Part shown: in pieces, positions 27,636 through 36,594 of the stretch
Layout of the letters: the number at the start of each line of letters is the position of its first letter
How positions within the stretch are numbered: the first letter of the stretch is position 1
From: Sphingobacterium sp. R2
Lineage (GTDB): Bacteria > Bacteroidota > Bacteroidia > Sphingobacteriales > Sphingobacteriaceae
DNA length: 64,000 nucleotides
Assembly: GCF_040760075.1 (NCBI RefSeq)
Contig: NZ_CP142884.1
Span: 3,162,001-3,226,000, forward strand
Direction: 5' to 3'
The notes under the pieces: generated by a model
Databases searched by the model: none
Seen by the model: the letters and a program-made list of their open reading frames with translations, nothing else
What the model was told of the DNA's origin: nothing
Made by a program: the position numbers and the translations under genes

Positions 27636-28301
27636 ATGAAAAGTCTAAAAGAATTGATAGATACAGGTAATACTGGATGGAAGCTCGTGCAGCGTTGGAT
27701 GAAGGAAGCGACAAATTCATATGAAGTGCTTACCCGCGATCCAAAGAGAGCTGATGAAGAACTTTTGCGGGCACAGATCACCACGAAATCTCCCATGGGA
27801 GCCATTATCCACCAGACTGGTGGCATTTTAATCGATGGAGGCTGGCTACGAATTTTAGGTTCAGGTTCGCCAAAGCTCAACCGCGGAATTATGGAGTGGA
27901 ATAAAGGGAAAAGTTTTGTTAAGGAAGGTGAAAAGGGTGGTTTTCTACTCATTGCTGATGACGTTTTGGGTGGCTACTTTGCGATCAATGCAGGGGCTCT
28001 AGGCGATGCTATTGGACAGGTTTACTATTTTGCGCAAGATACTTTAGAATGGGAGAGCTTGGAATGTGGCTATTCGGATTTTATCTTTTGGGCATTAAAA
28101 GGGGATGTCGCAAAGTTTTATGAAACGTTCAAATGGAAAGGCTGGAATGACGATGTGAAATCCCTAAATGGTAATCAGGTATTTTCGTTTTACCCGTTTC
28201 TATGGACGGACGAAGTGCGGGACTTTCGAAAAGTAGACCGTAAGTCTGTGGCTATTGACGAGAACTACCACTTTACCATGGAATTTGCAGGCGGACGTTA
28301 A
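27636..28301 (+). CDS. DUF2625-family protein
   Basis: A 221-residue protein matching the DUF2625 family as I remember it: 'SLKELIDTGNTGWKLVQRWM' start, 'SPMGAIIHQTGGILIDGGWLRILGSG' core, 'GGYFAINAGALG' and 'FSFYPFLWT'. The family has no established biochemical role. No signal peptide or membrane segment is seen. It is divergent from the YfiT-like gene across 196 bp. Confidence 0.8.
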   Translation: MKSLKELIDTGNTGWKLVQRWMKEATNSYEVLTRDPKRADEELLRAQITTKSPMGAIIHQTGGILIDGGWLRILGSGSPKLNRGIMEWNKGKSFVKEGEKGGFLLIADDVLGGYFAINAGALGDAIGQVYYFAQDTLEWESLECGYSDFIFWALKGDVAKFYETFKWKGWNDDVKSLNGNQVFSFYPFLWTDEVRDFRKVDRKSVAIDENYHFTMEFAGGR

Positions 28302-28409
28302 TCAGTTATTTTGAGAGTAGCCAAAATTGAGCCGTTTAATACCAGTGCGGTAACAATTCGAAAGCAGTCGAAAATCATATTGCATTTGCAGAATACCGCT
28401 AAACTTTAA

Positions 28410-28446
28410 TTAGTCGATAAAACAAACCTTATGTTTTATCGACTAA
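28410..28446. terminator. Stem-loop between convergent genes
   Basis: A perfect 14-bp stem (TTAGTCGATAAAAC at 28410-28423 with 28433-28446, 9-nt loop) separates DUF2625 and the NYN gene. T tracts are weak on both sides, so it could be a bidirectional terminator or processed mRNA end. Confidence 0.6.
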
Positions 28447-28471
28447 AAAATCAGATGGAGTAACAGCAATC

Positions 28472-29782
28472 CTATACAGATTTATTTTGAAGGCTAAAGC
28501 TCACTTCGTTCAGTCTAACAATTTGTATTTGGATTCCCTCAGCGAGTGCAAGTTGGGTTGCCGCTTCCTTTCCTAATTTAAGTATGTGAAAGCCTCTGCC
28601 CCGATAGGTAAAATTACATTCATACTCACCAGCATTGATCATAATCCTTAATTTTTGAGATTTGGTTGGAAACAAAGGTTTAAATTCCTTTGTGATCCGG
28701 ATCTGTGTCTTTTTAACATCATCCGCAGTGATCTTATTGCCTTCCGAAGGGAATAGCATACTGCTAGGCAAATCCCCTGATGTTGGAGCAGTCTCTTCTA
28801 TTTTCTGTTCCGGCGCCGCAGGGCTTTGCACAATCTCTTTTGGCGTTATTTCAGCAAGTACTTTATCCTGCCGTCTCCCGGGCCTTCCTTTTTTTCTACC
28901 GTTTTGATTTGCTGGTTTGTCTGTATGTTCCGTTGTAGTTGTACTGTTCGAAACTATTTTTGGTTCACTATCTAGCGGCGGTGTAGGGATTACAGCGGAC
29001 AAAGGACGCTTAATGATGTTGCGGATATAATAGTGTTTGATACGCGATTTGTCCGTGTTCCTTTCCTCAATTTCAAAATCTTCTTTATACGCTTTGAAAA
29101 GGTGGGACATCTTATCGTATCCGTAATTGCGCGCATCAAAGTCAGGCTTCCTTTTATTAAAAAGACTTCCAATCTCTCCCAGGAATGCCCAGCCATTTTC
29201 ATCCGCTGTATCATCCACAGTGTCTTTCAAAAGTTCTAGGGTTTCCTCATCCAGTACTGCTATGCTCGTTACATTTTCAACAGGATTTGGTTTAGGCTGA
29301 GTTTGCTGCTTTTTCTTTACTACCGTTTCTTTCTTTTGATTTTTTTCAAATATTTCGACGTAAATGAATTTATCACAAGAGGCGATGAAAGGCTTAGGAG
29401 TCTTTTTTTCACCAATACCAATAACAAGCTTACCCGACTCCCGTAAACGTGTGGCTAAACGGGTGAAATCACTATCGCTTGAAACGATACAAAATCCGTC
29501 CACTCTGTCCGAATGCAGAATATCCATCGCGTCAATAATTAATGCCGAATCGGTCGAATTTTTGCCTTGTGTATAACTGTATTGTTGGATTGGAGTAATA
29601 GCATGGGTAAGAAGTTTGTCCTTCCATTTTTCAACGTAAGGATTGGTCCAGTCTCCGTAGATGCGTTTGATGGTTGGAATTCCATATCTTTTGACTTCAT
29701 TCAAAATCTCTTCGATCTTTCGATAAGATACATTGTCCGCATCAATTAGTATTGCGATTTGCAAATCCCCATGTTCTGCCAT
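28472..29782 (-). CDS. NYN-domain (LabA/DUF88-like) protein with LOTUS/OST-HTH region
   Basis: A 436-residue protein. Residues about 8-145 form a PIN-like NYN nuclease domain with acidic residues in 'AILIDADNVSY', 'STDSALIIDAMDIL' and 'IVSSDSDFTRLATRLRESG'. Residues about 175-245 ('LLKDTVDDTADENGWAFLGEIGSLFNKR') resemble an OST-HTH/LOTUS RNA-binding module. A basic/low-complexity linker ('NGRKKGRPGRR') follows, then a C-terminal beta domain. RNA cleavage or RNA binding in the cytoplasm is likely by family. Partners are not evident from neighbours. Confidence 0.88.
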   Translation of the reverse strand: MAEHGDLQIAILIDADNVSYRKIEEILNEVKRYGIPTIKRIYGDWTNPYVEKWKDKLLTHAITPIQQYSYTQGKNSTDSALIIDAMDILHSDRVDGFCIVSSDSDFTRLATRLRESGKLVIGIGEKKTPKPFIASCDKFIYVEIFEKNQKKETVVKKKQQTQPKPNPVENVTSIAVLDEETLELLKDTVDDTADENGWAFLGEIGSLFNKRKPDFDARNYGYDKMSHLFKAYKEDFEIEERNTDKSRIKHYYIRNIIKRPLSAVIPTPPLDSEPKIVSNSTTTTEHTDKPANQNGRKKGRPGRRQDKVLAEITPKEIVQSPAAPEQKIEETAPTSGDLPSSMLFPSEGNKITADDVKKTQIRITKEFKPLFPTKSQKLRIMINAGEYECNFTYRGRGFHILKLGKEAATQLALAEGIQIQIVRLNEVSFSLQNKSV

Positions 29783-30173
29783 ATATTTCGATTATATTTC
29801 CACTATTTAAATTTGTTATTTATACATCTGAGTACTTTAGTCCCAATATATCCGCTAAAAATACAGTATTGTTGAAGAACTTCTCTCATTTTTTGAGAAT
29901 TAATTTAAGCACTATTCTTCGAGAACAGGCAATCAGTAAATTTGTTTTGTAATGAGCGTTGTTGAAAAACGGTTGATGGACCTTAAAGGTAATAAAAAAA
30001 GGTTTTCAAACGGGGAGAATGAAAACCTTAAATAACCAATTATAAACCTAAATTATGATGATACAAAGATAGTGTAAATGTTACACCTCTGCAAATCTTA
30101 TTTCATTTTTTTTTTAATTGCCTTTGATATTTGTAGCTAAAGAGCTACGGATAGGTCGTCTAACTTAGAGCTA
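29783..30173. other. 391-bp intergenic region with hairpins
   Basis: No gene is seen. It contains a strong stem-loop at 29999-30029, a short inverted repeat GTGTAA-ATG-TTACAC at 30072-30086 and a 6-bp stem with AAAG loop at 30133-30148. A very short frame (ATG at 30056, five codons) follows leader-like sequence, but nothing supports translation. Confidence 0.5.
29991..30029 (-). terminator. Probable terminator of the CocE/NonD gene
   Basis: A 10-bp stem (AAGGTTTTCA with TGAAAACCTT, 11-nt loop) is followed on the minus strand by a run of T. It lies about 145 bp beyond the hydrolase stop, longer than usual. Confidence 0.6.
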
Positions 30174-32033
30174 TCAATCCTTAAGCATATCAAATTCAAT
30201 ATATGTTGCATTATTCACATCATGAAAGATCCGTTGGGTAGCTTTCTGAAAATCAGCTTTGGTAGCGGTATATGGCGCTAAGAATACCTGTGGATTTCGT
30301 TCTGCTAGCGGAAACCAGGAGTTTTGTACCTGAACCATTATTCGATGTCCTTTTTTGAACGTATGTGCCACATCTGGCATTTCAAAATTCACCTTTTCGA
30401 CCATTCCTGGCGTTAGTGCCTCTGCTTTTTCAAAACCATTTCGATATTTTCCGGCCATAATTTCTCCGCGAACCATCATTTGGTATCCGGCCATTGTTTT
30501 TCCTTGATAGCTCGGCGCATCATTCGGATAAACATCAATCAGTTTAACGACATAGTCTGCATCGGTACCCGTTGAGGAAACTTTAAGATGGTTTTTGACG
30601 GGACCAACAATCGTAATATCCTCAGTCAATGGCTCTGTTTGATATACCATTACGTCAGGACGGCTGGCTGCAAAGCGCTGGTCGTCGACCATATATTCCC
30701 GCGTTCGGTTTTGAATTAATCCACCCTGATGTGGGACGGGCTTATTGGGGTCAGTTACATATTCATCCCAGGAATCTGTACGCTGCACTTTGTCAAATGC
30801 CAGTTTTCCCTGAGGATGGAAGTAGAGTTTTTTTGTCTCCACATTTTTAGGAGGCCATTGTTCAAAGTGTTTCCATTCGTTGGTGCCCGATACAAAAATA
30901 GTAGCTTCTGAAGGAGTGAAATTCCCTTCACCTTTCAGGTAAAATTTGAAAAATGGTTGCTCAAATTGGTCCTGATACGTTATGCTGGTTTTTTTATCAA
31001 ATTGAATATCTCCCAGAAAGTTTCCCTCTGATCGTACCCAACCGCCATGATACCAAGGCCCGGCAACCAAAATCGAATTGTTTTTTTTACTTTTATCTTC
31101 AATCGATTGATAGGTCTTAAATGTTCCATAGGCATCTTCAGCATCGAAAAAGCCCCCGACGACCATCACTGCTGGTTTCACTTCCTGTAAAGCATTGGTA
31201 ATTACACGCGATTTCCAAAAATCGTCATAATCGGGATGTTTAAATAGGTTATTCCAGAATTGAACAGAATCCCCAAAATATTTTTCTTTAAGTTCTCGTG
31301 CTGTTCCAGCTTCTAAAAAGAAGTTGTATTTATCCGCTTCTTCAATCTGGATTTTGCTTTTAAATTGATCTGGCGTGATGGGCTTGGGGCGCGGGACGCC
31401 AAAGGTTGACATAAAGCTAAACGCATCCTGCAGAAACAAAACCCCGTTATGATGGAAGTCATCGCCGATATACCAATCTGTTACCGGAGCCTGGGGGGAG
31501 ACTGCTTTTAAGCTTGGATGTGTTTTGACAAGCCCTACAGTAGAATAGAAGCCCGGGTAGGAGATCCCGTAAAGCCCCGCGTTACCATTGTAGTTTTTAA
31601 GATTCTTGCGCAACCATTCCAGTGCATCGTAGGTGTCTGTACTTTCATCGATTGCTTTTTTATCTTTGCTGTATGTAGTCGGACGTATATCCTCAAAATC
31701 ACCTTCACTCATCCACTTACCGCGCACATCTTGATAGACGAAAATATAGCCGTCACGCATCATTGCCGGAAAGTTTCCTAGACTTTTCTTATATTCATTT
31801 CGCCCATAGGGAGAAACAGTGTAAGGCGTTCTGTTGAGCAAAACTGGATATTTCTTCGACTTATCTTTTGGACTATAGATCGCAGTAAACAATTTTTTAC
31901 CATCTCTCATTGGTATTGTCACTTCAGTCTTTTCATAAAAATCTCTAACGTAAGCAGAGTCGGCAGCTGTTTGCGCATATAAGTGGCTGGCACATAAAAA
32001 CGTTAAGGTGAGGTACGAAATCGTATTTTTCAT
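30174..32033 (-). CDS. CocE/NonD-family (S15-type) serine hydrolase
   Basis: A 619-residue exported enzyme: signal peptide ending near 'LYAQT' (residue 20), an alpha/beta-hydrolase domain with oxyanion-side 'VYQDVRGKWMSEG', nucleophile Ser158 in 'YGISYPGFYS', and 'GGFFDAEDAYG' (acid-residue region) and 'AGPWYHGGW' (His region) further on. The C-terminal third is the jelly-roll X-Pro/CocE domain. Relatives include glutaryl-7-aminocephalosporanate acylases, cocaine esterases and X-prolyl dipeptidases, and specificity cannot be read here. It is monocistronic in appearance, in the periplasm or exported. Confidence 0.93.
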   Translation of the reverse strand: MKNTISYLTLTFLCASHLYAQTAADSAYVRDFYEKTEVTIPMRDGKKLFTAIYSPKDKSKKYPVLLNRTPYTVSPYGRNEYKKSLGNFPAMMRDGYIFVYQDVRGKWMSEGDFEDIRPTTYSKDKKAIDESTDTYDALEWLRKNLKNYNGNAGLYGISYPGFYSTVGLVKTHPSLKAVSPQAPVTDWYIGDDFHHNGVLFLQDAFSFMSTFGVPRPKPITPDQFKSKIQIEEADKYNFFLEAGTARELKEKYFGDSVQFWNNLFKHPDYDDFWKSRVITNALQEVKPAVMVVGGFFDAEDAYGTFKTYQSIEDKSKKNNSILVAGPWYHGGWVRSEGNFLGDIQFDKKTSITYQDQFEQPFFKFYLKGEGNFTPSEATIFVSGTNEWKHFEQWPPKNVETKKLYFHPQGKLAFDKVQRTDSWDEYVTDPNKPVPHQGGLIQNRTREYMVDDQRFAASRPDVMVYQTEPLTEDITIVGPVKNHLKVSSTGTDADYVVKLIDVYPNDAPSYQGKTMAGYQMMVRGEIMAGKYRNGFEKAEALTPGMVEKVNFEMPDVAHTFKKGHRIMVQVQNSWFPLAERNPQVFLAPYTATKADFQKATQRIFHDVNNATYIEFDMLKD

Positions 32034-32540
32034 TTAGATAATTATTTGTTCGGTACTTACTCGGTGTAACCTTATTTTACACTAGATTGTTTACTAATAA
32101 TGCTGTAGAATTATTGCGGGTATTAGATTTTAAAACTAAAGGTAGTGCTAGTAACGCCATTTTCCAATTTTATTGTCATATTTGTGAGAAATAGAAAAGG
32201 AAAAATTGACCAGTTTTTTAGAAATAAAAACTTTTTTTGTTTTGAATTTGGATTAGTTTTCGAATGTTGATATATTGAGTAGGATTAGTAGGAGGTTATT
32301 TTTCGATTGACAGGTTTAGCCAAAATCATTAAATCTCAGTGAGATGGTGTAGTTTAATACGAATAGTAATTGTTTTTCAGGTTATTTATTTAGGTCTCAA
32401 GTCGCATTATTATCGATACTTTTCGCGATTTTTATAAATATAATGCCAAGTGGTATGAATTATGTTTTTTTAAGCTAATTTTAAGAATTATTTTATCATA
32501 ATACATCAATTAAATAACAATTTAAGTATATAGAATTAAT
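32034..32540. other. 507-bp AT-rich intergenic region
   Basis: No coding frame or RNA gene is seen. GTGTAA-N7-TTACAC occurs at 32064-32082, close to the hydrolase start; the same half-sites occur past that gene's end with a different spacer. The right half is the AT-rich leader of the inositol-phosphate synthase gene, without a clear consensus promoter. Confidence 0.5.
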
Positions 32541-33869
32541 ATGGGACAACAAGTGAAAGATGCCAATGGGAAATTGGGTATTCTTATTCCGGGATTAGGT
32601 GCTGTGGCTACAACATTGATCGCTGGTGTGGCATCTATAAACAAAGGTTTTTCAAAACCAATCGGATCTGTTTCTCAACTGAGCAGAATTCGTCTGGGTA
32701 AACGCACTGAGAACAGAAATCCATTAATCAAAGATTTCGTCCCTTTAGCAAAATTGGAAGATGTAGTTTTTGGCGGATGGGACGTATATGAAGATAACGT
32801 ATACGAGGCTGCGTCAAAAGCACAGGTATTGGAGCAAGGTCAATTGGATGCTGTTAAAGCTGAATTGGAGGCTATCCAACCAATGAAGGCTGTGTTTGAT
32901 CGTAATTTTGTTAAAAATTTAGATGGAACACACATCAAATCTGAAAAAACACGTCGTGAATTGGCAGATGCCGTACAACGTGATATTCGTGAATTTAAAG
33001 AGAAAAATGGATTGGACCGCGTCGTATTGGTATGGTGTGGCTCTACAGAACGTTATATAGAAACTAACGAAGCTTTTTCAACTTTAGCTAAACTGGAAGA
33101 GGCTTTGGATAATGACGATCAGCGCATTCCGCCAAGCATGATTTACTGTTATGCGGCTTTAAAAGAAGGTGCTCCTTATGTCAATGGTGCACCAAATTTA
33201 ACGTGTGATGTGCCAGCAATCATTGAGCTAGCACACGAAAACGGGGTAGCTATTGCAGGTAAAGATTTTAAGACAGGTCAAACATTAATGAAAACGATCG
33301 TAGCACCGGGGCTTCAAGCAAGAGCTTTAGGTGTTGAAGGTTGGTTTTCGACCAATATCTTGGGTAACCGTGATGGATTGGTATTAGATGATCCGGAAAA
33401 TTTCAAAACAAAAGAGGTCTCTAAATTATCGGTATTGGAAGAAATTTTAGATGCAAAAAAGAATCCGGAACTGTACGGTGACCTTTATCACAAAGTACGC
33501 ATCAATTATTATCCTCCGCATGGTGATAATAAAGAATCTTGGGATAACATCGATATCTTCGGTTGGTTGGGTTACAAAATGCAGATTAAGATCAATTTCT
33601 TGTGCCGTGATTCAATTTTAGCAGCTCCAGTTGCGTTGGATTTAGCACTTTTTATCGATCTGGCTCAACGTGCAGGTATGTCAGGTATTCAAGAGTGGTT
33701 GTCCTTCTACTTGAAATCGCCTCAAACGGCCCCAGGTTTACCTCCAGAACATGATATCTTCAAACAATTAATGAAATTGCAAAATACATTGCGTCACATT
33801 ATGGGTGAAGATTTAATCACGCATTTGGGATTGGATTATTACCAAGAGCTAGTAGATAGCATTCAATAA
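32541..33869 (+). CDS. ino1: myo-Inositol-1-phosphate synthase
   Basis: A 442-residue NAD-dependent MIPS. The Rossmann motif is 'GILIPGLGAVATTLIAG' (about 13-30). Later family motifs include 'GKDFKTGQT', 'STNILGNRDG' and 'YYPPHGDNKESWDNIDIFGWLG'. It isomerises glucose 6-phosphate to inositol phosphate in the cytoplasm, the committed step of inositol-lipid synthesis. Downstream nucleotidyltransferase and CDP-alcohol transferase genes support a lipid rather than osmolyte role. A terminator-like hairpin follows, so it may be a separate transcript from the rest. Confidence 0.96.
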   Translation: MGQQVKDANGKLGILIPGLGAVATTLIAGVASINKGFSKPIGSVSQLSRIRLGKRTENRNPLIKDFVPLAKLEDVVFGGWDVYEDNVYEAASKAQVLEQGQLDAVKAELEAIQPMKAVFDRNFVKNLDGTHIKSEKTRRELADAVQRDIREFKEKNGLDRVVLVWCGSTERYIETNEAFSTLAKLEEALDNDDQRIPPSMIYCYAALKEGAPYVNGAPNLTCDVPAIIELAHENGVAIAGKDFKTGQTLMKTIVAPGLQARALGVEGWFSTNILGNRDGLVLDDPENFKTKEVSKLSVLEEILDAKKNPELYGDLYHKVRINYYPPHGDNKESWDNIDIFGWLGYKMQIKINFLCRDSILAAPVALDLALFIDLAQRAGMSGIQEWLSFYLKSPQTAPGLPPEHDIFKQLMKLQNTLRHIMGEDLITHLGLDYYQELVDSIQ

Positions 33870-33886
33870 GCGACCTTAATAAGATG

Positions 33887-33923
33887 GGGGAAACAATTGT
33901 TAAAGACAGTTTTTCCCCTTTTT
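33887..33923 (+). terminator. Probable terminator after ino1
   Basis: A stem of GGGGAAA (33887-33893) with TTTCCCC (33912-33918) carries an 18-nt loop and is followed by five T. It lies 17 bp after ino1 and may give partial read-through. Confidence 0.65.
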
Positions 33924-34009
33924 CTTCAACACCATTGATGCGGTTGGAGACTTGATATAACCCTCTGTAGGCTTTTGTGTTTATCAACGCAGAGCGAATG
34001 ACGGGGGTT

Positions 34010-34039
34010 TTGCTTTTTTTAATAAATGATTTTATTTTG
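34010..34039 (+). promoter_or_regulatory. Candidate promoter of the nucleotidyltransferase operon
   Basis: TTG at 34010-34012 is followed after 19 bp by TTATTTTG at 34032-34039, one base off TAnnTTTG. It lies 12 bp before the ATG at 34052, giving a very short leader. Confidence 0.5.
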
Positions 34040-34051
34040 CAATTAGAAGAG

Positions 34052-34762
34052 ATGGAATTTGCTATTATAGCAGCGGGAGAAGGTTCTCGATTGCGAAAGG
34101 AGGGATTCAATTTACCGAAACCCTTGCTACCATTACATGGAGTTCCATTAATTGAACGATTGATTCGCATATTTGCCAAAGAAGGAGCACAAAAAGTTCA
34201 TGTCATCATCAATAAACAATCTCCGGAATTGAAATTGTTTTTGGAAAAAACGACTTTTGCATTACCTATTGTGCTGCTCGAGGAAGATACTGAAAGTTCC
34301 TTACACAGTTTTGCTTTGCTTGTTAAAAACAATCCTAATTGGGCTTCCTGTTGTCTTACAACAACCGATACGGTTTTTAAGCCACATGAATTTCATGCTT
34401 ACTTAGATGATTTTCATCAACATAAAAATGCAGATGCTTTTATGGCTGTTACCCCTTTTATTGATGATGAGAGCCCTTTGTATGTCAATACCAATCAACA
34501 ACTTGAAGTGGAAGCTTTCTTAGATAGGTCAACACCCGAAACGAGGTATGTTTCTGGTGGAATTTATTGTTTCCGTAAGGCCGCCATGGATTGTGCATTA
34601 AGTTCCGTTGCTGCTGGAAATTCGAGAATGCGTAATTTTCAGCGTGCTTTACTGGAAAATAGTTTGAAAGTTGAAGCATTTGTGTTTGAAAAAGTCGTCG
34701 ACATTGATCATCTAAGAGATCGAGAAGTCGCTGAACAATTTTTGAGTGAGGAAGTTAGTTAG
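34052..34762 (+). CDS. Sugar-phosphate-type nucleotidyltransferase, candidate inositol-phosphate cytidylyltransferase
   Basis: The start at 34052 is chosen because the conserved 'FAIIAAGEGSRLRKEG' begins at residue 2; the longer frame from 33977 adds unrelated residues. The protein has 236 residues with an NTP-transferase fold: GxGxR-like loop, 'PKPLLPLHGVPLIERL' (Lys/Pro motif), 'TTTDTVFKP' and 'YVSGGIYCF'. In the archaeal and thermophile di-inositol-phosphate pathway, an inositol-1-phosphate cytidylyltransferase is fused to a CDP-alcohol transferase; here both exist as neighbours. CDP-inositol synthesis is therefore the leading inference. Other phosphosugars remain possible. Confidence 0.8.
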   Translation: MEFAIIAAGEGSRLRKEGFNLPKPLLPLHGVPLIERLIRIFAKEGAQKVHVIINKQSPELKLFLEKTTFALPIVLLEEDTESSLHSFALLVKNNPNWASCCLTTTDTVFKPHEFHAYLDDFHQHKNADAFMAVTPFIDDESPLYVNTNQQLEVEAFLDRSTPETRYVSGGIYCFRKAAMDCALSSVAAGNSRMRNFQRALLENSLKVEAFVFEKVVDIDHLRDREVAEQFLSEEVS

Positions 34763-34766
34763 AAAA

Positions 34767-35660
34767 ATGAGCGATATGATTTCAATTTTAGGCGTAACTC
34801 GAAAAAATCGCTTTTCACCCAATCATGTGGGAAATGACGCCGCTATATTCAATGAAGTAATTTTAAAACTGAACGAAAAAGGTACTTCGGTCGAAATTTG
34901 TAATGAAGATGAATTTTTGTCTTTGTCAACCATAAAGCAAGACAATATCTTAACGATGGGCAGAACAAAGACTTTAGTCAAAAAGTTGCAATCGCTTCAA
35001 AGCAACGGTACCTCTGTTTTGAATTCGGGTTTTGGGATTGAAAATTGCTATCGTAAGAATATGACACTTAAACTTTTGGAAGGCGGAGTTCCTTATCCCA
35101 AAAGCATTGTGATATCTACTGTAGCAGACATTCAATCTATTTTTGAGAAATTGAAAGGGAAGGGAGTATGGATTAAGCGTGGCGATTTTCATGCTATTCA
35201 TAAAGAAGACGTTACGTTTGCCGCAAGTCTCAAGGAAGCGCAACATATCTTGAATGAATATGCGCTACGTGGAATTAAAGAAGCTGTAATTTCTGAACAT
35301 CTTGCCGGAGACTTATTGAAGTTTTATGCTGTACGGGGAACGGCGTTCTTTTATTATTTCTACCCCTATGAACACAATCATCATAAATATGATTTGTACG
35401 AGCAAATTAATGATGAGGTGGTACATTTTCCTTTTGACCTAGACAATTTAAAACAAGTCGCTAATCGTGCTGCTGAAGTCCTTGATGTACATATCTACGG
35501 CGGCGATGTGATTATTGATGCCAATGGAGATTTCCATATTATAGATTTAAATGACTGGCCAAGTTTTGCACCATGCCGGGCCGAGGCGGCTGAGGCTATT
35601 GCTCAAATGGTTTACCATAAATTTACTGAAAAGAACCACAATGCAGAAAGAACAAGTTAA
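34767..35660 (+). CDS. ATP-grasp-like ligase of the inositol-lipid locus
   Basis: The ATG at 34767, 4 bp after the previous stop, is preferred over a GTG at 34746; 297 residues. An N-terminal pre-ATP-grasp domain (about 1-95) precedes 'KNMTLKLLEGGVPYPKSIVIS', 'GKGVWIKRGDFHA' and the ATP/metal motif 'GGDVIIDANGDFHIIDLNDWPSF' near the C-terminus. ATP-grasp enzymes join a carboxylate, through an acyl phosphate, to an amine, thiol or similar. Its partner molecule is unknown. Its conserved-looking position between nucleotidyltransferase and phosphatidyltransferase genes, with overlapping reading frames, suggests it modifies the inositol lipid or a precursor. Confidence 0.78.
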   Translation: MSDMISILGVTRKNRFSPNHVGNDAAIFNEVILKLNEKGTSVEICNEDEFLSLSTIKQDNILTMGRTKTLVKKLQSLQSNGTSVLNSGFGIENCYRKNMTLKLLEGGVPYPKSIVISTVADIQSIFEKLKGKGVWIKRGDFHAIHKEDVTFAASLKEAQHILNEYALRGIKEAVISEHLAGDLLKFYAVRGTAFFYYFYPYEHNHHKYDLYEQINDEVVHFPFDLDNLKQVANRAAEVLDVHIYGGDVIIDANGDFHIIDLNDWPSFAPCRAEAAEAIAQMVYHKFTEKNHNAERTS

Positions 35661-36594
35661 TGTAATCGAAGACGCAAATTTGAGTGCATTCGAACAATCT
35701 TTAAAATCTAATGATACAGAAGAGCGAATTGACATCTGGTTTTATCGACCTATTGGTTATCGCATCGCAAAAGTATGTGCTAAAATAGGTGTTACGCCGA
35801 ATGCAGTGACGATTATCAGTATTTTCTTTGGCGTTGCTGCGGGTATTTTATTCTATTACCCAGCACTGTGGATCAATGTAATTGGTATGCTTTTATTGGT
35901 TTTTGCCAATTCTTTAGACAGTGCCGATGGGCAGCTGGCAAGAATGACAGATAACAAAAGTCGTTTTGGCCGCATCTTGGATGGTTTTGCCGGCGATTTT
36001 TGGTTTGCTTCCATTCATATAGCAATCTGCTTGCGCAGTATCAATGAGGGATGGTCACAATGGTTATGGGTCTTTTGTGTGCTTGCCGGTGTATCGCATA
36101 TGATTCAGTCAGCAATGGCCGATTATTACCGCAATGTTCACCTGTATTTTATAAAAGGTAAAGCCGGAAGTGAGCTGGACAATACCCGTGATTTAAAAGC
36201 GGACTATGAAGCCTTGTCTTGGCGTAAGAATTTCTTTAGCAAATTTGTCTTGAATGGCTATATGGGCTATACGCGAAACCAAGAAAAGCTTTCTCCGAAG
36301 TTGCAAAAACTATTGCGTATTGTGAAGAGTCGCTATAAAGATGAACTGCCACAGCAGTTGATGTTAGATTTTAGAGCGCAGAATAAGCCATTGATGAAAT
36401 ATACCAATATTGTTCAGTTCAACACCAGAGTGATCTTCCTATTTGTTTGGTTGTTTATTGGTCAGCCTTGGATTTATTTTTTCTTTGATATGTTTGTCTT
36501 AAATCCAATATTAATCTATATGTGTAACCGACAGGAGAAAGTAAGTGGTTATTTTGTGGATAAATTAACAAATGATCCAACCTATGGGGAGTAA
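35641..36594 (+). CDS. CDP-alcohol phosphatidyltransferase
   Basis: The ATG at 35641 is preferred, overlapping the ATP-grasp gene by 20 bp; 30 upstream residues of the longer frame lie in that gene's body and look unnatural. The 317-residue integral membrane enzyme has the full family motif DxxDGxxAR-x8-GxxxDxxxD ('DSADGQLAR...GRILDGFAGD'). It transfers a phosphoalcohol from a CDP-activated donor to an acceptor. With a cytidylyltransferase and inositol-phosphate synthase nearby, it may join inositol phosphate and a lipid such as diacylglycerol or ceramide. Which partner is CDP-activated is unknown. Confidence 0.93.
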   Translation: MQKEQVNVIEDANLSAFEQSLKSNDTEERIDIWFYRPIGYRIAKVCAKIGVTPNAVTIISIFFGVAAGILFYYPALWINVIGMLLLVFANSLDSADGQLARMTDNKSRFGRILDGFAGDFWFASIHIAICLRSINEGWSQWLWVFCVLAGVSHMIQSAMADYYRNVHLYFIKGKAGSELDNTRDLKADYEALSWRKNFFSKFVLNGYMGYTRNQEKLSPKLQKLLRIVKSRYKDELPQQLMLDFRAQNKPLMKYTNIVQFNTRVIFLFVWLFIGQPWIYFFFDMFVLNPILIYMCNRQEKVSGYFVDKLTNDPTYGE

